Of a stretch of DNA of 9,815 nt, positions 6,171 through 9,815 are shown piece by piece. Every line of letters begins with the position of its first letter. Within the stretch, counting starts at the first letter, position 1. The position numbers and the translations under genes are program-made. Origin of the DNA: an uncultured Lachnospiraceae bacterium (GTDB lineage Bacteria > Bacillota > Clostridia > Lachnospirales > Lachnospiraceae); assembly GCA_937891165.1 (NCBI GenBank), contig CALAEX010000139.1, forward strand, positions 1-9,815. Reading direction: 5' to 3'. The notes under the pieces were generated by a model. The model worked only from the letters and a program-made list of their open reading frames with translations. It had not been told where the DNA came from and did no database searches.

Positions 6171-7565
6171 CTAGTTATTTTCGACAATATTGTGAACCCA
6201 AACACCTTTCTTTAATAAAATAAACCCTACAATACATTTCAAAAACTCAATTCCAAGACACATAGCATATACAATTTCTATTGAAAGGCTTGTAAATCTA
6301 CTTAAGAAAAAGGCAAATGGAATAGATACTCCCCAAATAAATCCACTATCAAATAAAAACGTAATCACCGTCTTTCCACCAGAACGAAGTGTAAAATATG
6401 CCGCATGTAAAAAGGCATTTTGTGGCATAAACAATGCAGCAATTATAATAAAATGTGCGGCATACGTTTTTACTACTTCTTCTGTATTATATAAATTAGG
6501 GAACAATGGAGCGAGCAGTATCACAAAAATCGCAATGACAATACACGTTGCTACAGAAAATGCAATCAATTTCCTATCAGTATCTTTTGCTTCTTCCATT
6601 TTTCCTGCACCAAGTAATCTTCCTACCACAATGGAAACAGATGTACCAAGTGCCATAAAAGTAACATTAAATAAATTGACAATCGTGTTAGAAATATTCA
6701 TCCCTGCCACTACAGAAAGCCCTCGAACAGAATAACACTGTAATAACGTTGCCATACCTAACGACCACAATGCTTCATTTAAAAGAAGTGGCGTTCCTTT
6801 TTTCAAAATCTTTGACATTAAATCGGATGGAATTTCTAAACTCCGATAAACCCCTTTGATATAAGCATTATTTTCTTTATGAAGGTGTGTCCAAGAAACA
6901 ACAATAATACATTCGATAAATCTAGCCGTTACAGTTGCAATTGCTGCACCTTCTACGCCAAGAGCTGGACAGCCAAAATTACCAAGAATTAACATATAAT
7001 TTAAAGTCAAGTTCACGATAACAGCTACAATACCCGCTTTCATTGGCAAAATAGCTTCACTTGTTTCTCTTAAGGTACTTGCATAAATTTGTACTGTTAC
7101 AAATGGTAAAAGTCCAACCAACATAATCTGCAAATACTGCATTCCATAAAGTAGCGTTTCTGCATTGGCAGCAGGTGTATTACTTTCATCTAAATACAAC
7201 GAAATCAAAGACTCTCCAAACATACTAAACACAACTGTAAAAATTGCAGTTAAAATAAATCCTACCACTAATTTAAAACGAAATACATATCGAAGCCCTG
7301 CTTCATTCCCTTGCCCAAAAAACTGTGCACCAAAAATTCCAGCCCCAGACATTCCACCAAAAATACAAAGATTGTAAACAAAAATCAATTGGTTTGCAAT
7401 TGCCACACCTGACATTTGATTTGTACCAACTTGTCCTACCATAATATTATCTAACAAACTAACAAAATTGGTAATACCATTTTGTATCATAATTGGTACG
7501 GCAATCAAAAGCACCATTCGATAAAACTTTTTATCTCCAATAAATTTCCATAAAAAAGATTTCAT
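6171..7565 (-). CDS. MATE family efflux transporter
   Basis: A 464-residue inner-membrane protein of the MATE family, which exports cationic drugs, toxins or metabolites in exchange for Na+ or H+. It shows two homologous halves of hydrophobic segments, about 12 in total. The first half carries VPIMIQNGITNFVSLLDNIMVG (17-44, split here by conserved Pro24 and Asp39) and GAQFFGQGN (79-87). The second half carries the matching VGRLLGAGKMEEA loop. There is no signal peptide. It is the first gene after the promoter at 7616-7644, with an AAAGGA ribosome binding site. Substrate and coupling ion cannot be read from the sequence. Its link to the downstream enzymes may be only co-transcription. Confidence 0.93.
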   Translation of the reverse strand: MKSFLWKFIGDKKFYRMVLLIAVPIMIQNGITNFVSLLDNIMVGQVGTNQMSGVAIANQLIFVYNLCIFGGMSGAGIFGAQFFGQGNEAGLRYVFRFKLVVGFILTAIFTVVFSMFGESLISLYLDESNTPAANAETLLYGMQYLQIMLVGLLPFVTVQIYASTLRETSEAILPMKAGIVAVIVNLTLNYMLILGNFGCPALGVEGAAIATVTARFIECIIVVSWTHLHKENNAYIKGVYRSLEIPSDLMSKILKKGTPLLLNEALWSLGMATLLQCYSVRGLSVVAGMNISNTIVNLFNVTFMALGTSVSIVVGRLLGAGKMEEAKDTDRKLIAFSVATCIVIAIFVILLAPLFPNLYNTEEVVKTYAAHFIIIAALFMPQNAFLHAAYFTLRSGGKTVITFLFDSGFIWGVSIPFAFFLSRFTSLSIEIVYAMCLGIEFLKCIVGFILLKKGVWVHNIVENN

Positions 7566-7615
7566 AACTATTCCTTTCTAAAAAATTCTCTTATTCTAAT
7601 CGTTCACCGAAAAAA

Positions 7616-7644
7616 ATTATAACACAGGAAGAAATTTATTACAA
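7616..7644 (-). promoter_or_regulatory. Promoter of the MATE-ygiQ-yqeG-aroK-aroQ operon
   Basis: On the minus strand TTGTAA (7644-7639) is followed by a 17-nt spacer and a perfect TATAAT (7621-7616), with an extended -10 TG one base upstream. Initiation near 7609 leaves a leader of about 44 nt. It lies directly after the glycosidase terminator, so it separates two transcription units. Confidence 0.8.
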
Positions 7645-7665
7645 TCGTTACTCTTTTCCTATCAT

Positions 7666-7704
7666 AAAAAAATGTTACTACTTAGTAAAAACTAAATAGT
7701 AACA
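7666..7704 (-). terminator. Intrinsic terminator of the glycoside hydrolase gene
   Basis: On the minus strand a 14-bp stem (7704-7691 with 7686-7673, one G-U pair, loop of four) is followed by seven T. It begins 14 nt after the stop codon. Confidence 0.85.
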
Positions 7705-7718
7705 CTTTTCATCTCCAT

Positions 7719-9431
7719 CTAATCTTCTATGGCTGCTTTACGAGCAAAAATTGGATAAATTTCAGAAGCATCAAATTTTGCTTTACGGTCATAAGTATAC
7801 ATACCATTTTGTTCTTGTTCTACATCAGTTAACTGTGTATAACAAAATCCAAACATTTTTTCATTGTCTAAAAGTACATCCGTAAGCCCTTTTAACCTTG
7901 CTAAAAACTCTTCTCTTGTTTTTGGTGCTTCTCCATAGCCCCAACCATCTTGATTTTCTGTCCAGCGAATTCCACCATATTCACTAATAAAAAATGGCAT
8001 CTTTCCATCATATTTTGGCTGACGATGTAATACAAAACTATAGTCTGAAACACTTCCATCCTTGCTAAAATTTTCATAATGAGAAGCAAACACTTCTGGA
8101 TTTTGCTCATAATCATGAAGGTCATAAATATCTGTTATTACATGGAAATTACCACTTGTATCAATACATGGACGAGTAGAATCTACTGCCTTTGTTGCAT
8201 AATATACTAAAGAAAGTACATCATCTAATTGTTTTCTACCATCACAATCCCAAGTTTCATTAAATGGACACCACCCAACAATCGATGGATGATTAAAATC
8301 TCGCTCTACTTCTTCTAACCATTCTGGAAGAATATGATATACTGCCTCTGGTCTAGAAACGTCTACTCCCCAGTTTGGATACTCGCCCCATACTAAATAT
8401 CCTTTTCTATCACAATGGTATAAAAAGCGTTCTTCAAATACTTTTTCATGTAATCTTGCTCCATTAAATCCCATTGCCATCGAACGCTCAATATCTGCCT
8501 CTAACTCTGCATCCGATGGTGCTGTATAAATACCATCTGGATAAAATCCTTGGTCTAATACTAAACGCTGAAATACTGATTTCCCATTTAATAAAAACTT
8601 ATGATTTATATACTCAATACTTCTCAAACCAAAATAGCTATGTACAATATCATCGTTATATTGTAATGTCAAATCATACAAACCACCTATTCCAACTTCC
8701 CATAAATGCTTTTCTTTTAAATGCAATGTGGCTATAGTAAAGCCACTAACACCCTGTAAAGAAACTTCACCCATAAGTTGTCCTTCAAAAAATGCCTGCA
8801 CTGAAAAATTCCCTATGCCAACCAAATCTGCATGAATCGTCAATGTACCAGCTTGTACATCTGGATAATATTTTACTTTCTTAATATATGTTTTCGGAAC
8901 AAATTCTAGCCAAACCGTTTGCCAAATGCCAGTAGTTCTTGTATACATACAACCATAGGACTCATATAAACCACTTTGCTTTCCACTAGGGATCAACGGA
9001 CTGCGAGTATCATCCTCCGCATGAACGATAAGTACATTTTCCCCCTCTACTACATAATCTGTAATATCAATGGAAAATGAAACATAACCACCTTTATGAG
9101 TACCACATTTTTCTCCATTGACATAAATCGTAGCACAATAATCTACTGCACCAAAATGAAGAAATACATTCCCCTGCAATTGTTCTTGTTCTAAGGTAAA
9201 TGTTCTCTTATACCAAATAGAACTCATAAAATTCGTATATTCAATACCAGAAAGTTTACTCTCTGGACAAAATGGAACATTAATATTTTGAGAATAAGAA
9301 GCATCCGAACTATATAACTTTCTAGCCTCTCCACTATTCCCATGGTCAAACTTGAATTGCCACAAGCCATTTAAATTCATCCATTGCTTACGTTCCAACT
9401 GTGGCTTTGGGTGTTCTTTACGATACATCAT
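7719..9431 (-). CDS. Glycoside hydrolase family 2 protein (beta-galactosidase/beta-glucuronidase type)
   Basis: Predicted retaining glycosidase of 570 residues. Domain order is typical of GH2: a jelly-roll sugar-binding domain (about 10-180, with LNGLWQFKFD, IWYKRTF, VDYCATIYVNG and TTGIWQTVWLE), an Ig-like domain (about 185-270) and a TIM barrel (about 280-560). The acid/base is Glu392 (PFNETW) and the nucleophile Glu484 (ISEYGG). It lacks a signal peptide, so it should act on imported sugars or glycosides. At 570 residues it is short for GH2 and has no C-terminal extra domains. I start it at the ATG at 9429-9431 because AGGAGG lies 7 nt upstream. An in-frame ATG at 9476 overlaps the upstream gene and lacks such a site. 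Substrate is undetermined. Confidence 0.9.
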   Translation of the reverse strand: MMYRKEHPKPQLERKQWMNLNGLWQFKFDHGNSGEARKLYSSDASYSQNINVPFCPESKLSGIEYTNFMSSIWYKRTFTLEQEQLQGNVFLHFGAVDYCATIYVNGEKCGTHKGGYVSFSIDITDYVVEGENVLIVHAEDDTRSPLIPSGKQSGLYESYGCMYTRTTGIWQTVWLEFVPKTYIKKVKYYPDVQAGTLTIHADLVGIGNFSVQAFFEGQLMGEVSLQGVSGFTIATLHLKEKHLWEVGIGGLYDLTLQYNDDIVHSYFGLRSIEYINHKFLLNGKSVFQRLVLDQGFYPDGIYTAPSDAELEADIERSMAMGFNGARLHEKVFEERFLYHCDRKGYLVWGEYPNWGVDVSRPEAVYHILPEWLEEVERDFNHPSIVGWCPFNETWDCDGRKQLDDVLSLVYYATKAVDSTRPCIDTSGNFHVITDIYDLHDYEQNPEVFASHYENFSKDGSVSDYSFVLHRQPKYDGKMPFFISEYGGIRWTENQDGWGYGEAPKTREEFLARLKGLTDVLLDNEKMFGFCYTQLTDVEQEQNGMYTYDRKAKFDASEIYPIFARKAAIED

Positions 9432-9444
9432 AATAAAACCTCCT
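9432..9444 (-). promoter_or_regulatory. Ribosome binding site that decides the GH2 start
   Basis: AGGAGG (9444-9439 on the minus strand) lies 7 nt before the tandem ATG ATG at 9431-9426. This supports a start 15 codons downstream of the first in-frame ATG (9476), which would give a poorly conserved-looking leader (MHLLLCQNRK) overlapping the preceding gene. Confidence 0.8.
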
Positions 9445-9450
9445 ATTTTT

Positions 9451-9815
9451 CTATTTTGGCACAGTAACAGATGCAACAGTGTTTGATACTTCTACAATCT
9501 CTGGCCCTTCTGCAAATGCTTCTGCATTATTTGCAACCTCGATTGGGTCTTCTGTTTCTGACACCTCTTTTTCTTCTTCGTCCCAAAGAGAATCATATTC
9601 TTCTTTTTCTTTTCGTTTTGCCATCGCCCCTATATTTTTAGCTGCTTGATACATCTCCATACTGTATTCCATTAACTTTTTCTCATCCTTTGCAGGTACA
9701 ATAGCACCTTTCATCAATCGCCTTGCTACTTCTAAGACTTTTGCCAAATCCCCTATATGCTCTTCCATTGCTTCATTCTGTTGTTGTGCAGATACCATAT
9801 TTGTGATAGCAGACC
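9451..9815 (-). CDS. Uncharacterised acidic protein, 5' end outside the window
   Basis: I do not recognise this protein. The reading frame stays open to the right edge, continuing upstream of the ATG at 9796-9798 as SAITN. That ATG has no Shine-Dalgarno sequence, so the true start is probably beyond the window. The visible part has an amphipathic helical region rich in Met, Ala, Glu and Lys (about EEHIGDLAKVLEVARRLMKG through AKNIGAMAKRKEK), then a strongly acidic, low-complexity tail ending in VASVTVPK. No membrane segment or signal is visible. The stop lies 19 nt before the glycosidase start, with no terminator between them, so the two are probably co-transcribed. The composition suggests a small soluble, partly disordered protein. 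Confidence 0.7.
   Translation of the reverse strand, partial: SAITNMVSAQQQNEAMEEHIGDLAKVLEVARRLMKGAIVPAKDEKKLMEYSMEMYQAAKNIGAMAKRKEKEEYDSLWDEEEKEVSETEDPIEVANNAEAFAEGPEIVEVSNTVASVTVPK

Noticed and set aside
7901..8125. A 74-codon minus-strand frame inside the glycosidase gene
   Set aside because: It is an out-of-frame shadow across a region that encodes the GH2 TIM barrel, including the catalytic nucleophile motif, and has no credible start signal.
9432..9476. A 15-codon N-terminal extension of the glycosidase starting at 9476
   Set aside because: It overlaps the upstream gene, lacks a ribosome binding site, and does not resemble a GH2 N-terminus, whereas AGGAGG sits at the right distance from the internal ATG ATG.

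Overview
The window is AT-rich bacterial DNA. Every gene I can support is on the minus strand, with strong AGGAGG-type ribosome binding sites and short gaps or near-overlaps between genes. Protein style, low GC, and the order aroQ - Xaa-Pro peptidase - efp (also found in Bacillus subtilis as yqhS-yqhT-efp) point to a Firmicute. The clostridial family Lachnospiraceae is my best guess; this is inferred from style, not from any search.

Reading in the direction of transcription (high to low coordinates), the window opens with the 3' part of an unrecognised acidic protein gene (9451-9815). A compact cytoplasmic family 2 glycoside hydrolase (7719-9431) follows and ends in a clear terminator (7666-7704). 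A new promoter (7616-7644) then starts a tight run: MATE exporter, YgiQ-type radical SAM protein, YqeG-type HAD phosphatase, shikimate kinase (aroK) and type II 3-dehydroquinase (aroQ). Gaps here are 6-20 nt. Two consecutive shikimate-pathway enzymes sit with a transporter and two housekeeping enzymes of unclear role.

After aroQ a 139-bp element with perfect 25-bp terminal inverted repeats (2630-2768) separates aroQ from the Xaa-Pro aminopeptidase gene. efp follows from its own promoter (1456-1484) and ends in a strong terminator (746-786). EF-P rescues ribosomes stalled at proline runs, and the neighbouring peptidase cleaves Xaa-Pro bonds, so the pair is linked by proline.

The 594-nt gap between efp and rpsO (221-814) is the most unusual stretch. 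It contains, in transcription order: the efp terminator; a highly structured ~165-nt element of nested stems with a possible pseudoknot; a symmetric, probably bidirectional terminator; a possible 24-codon cysteine-rich ORF; a strong extended -10 promoter; and a leader in front of rpsO. In that leader a hairpin loop can pair with the rpsO Shine-Dalgarno sequence, as expected for S15 autoregulation. rpsO runs off the left edge.

I found no CRISPR array, tRNA, rRNA, intact transposase or phage gene. The best candidates for something undescribed are the two structured intergenic elements and the rpsO leader.
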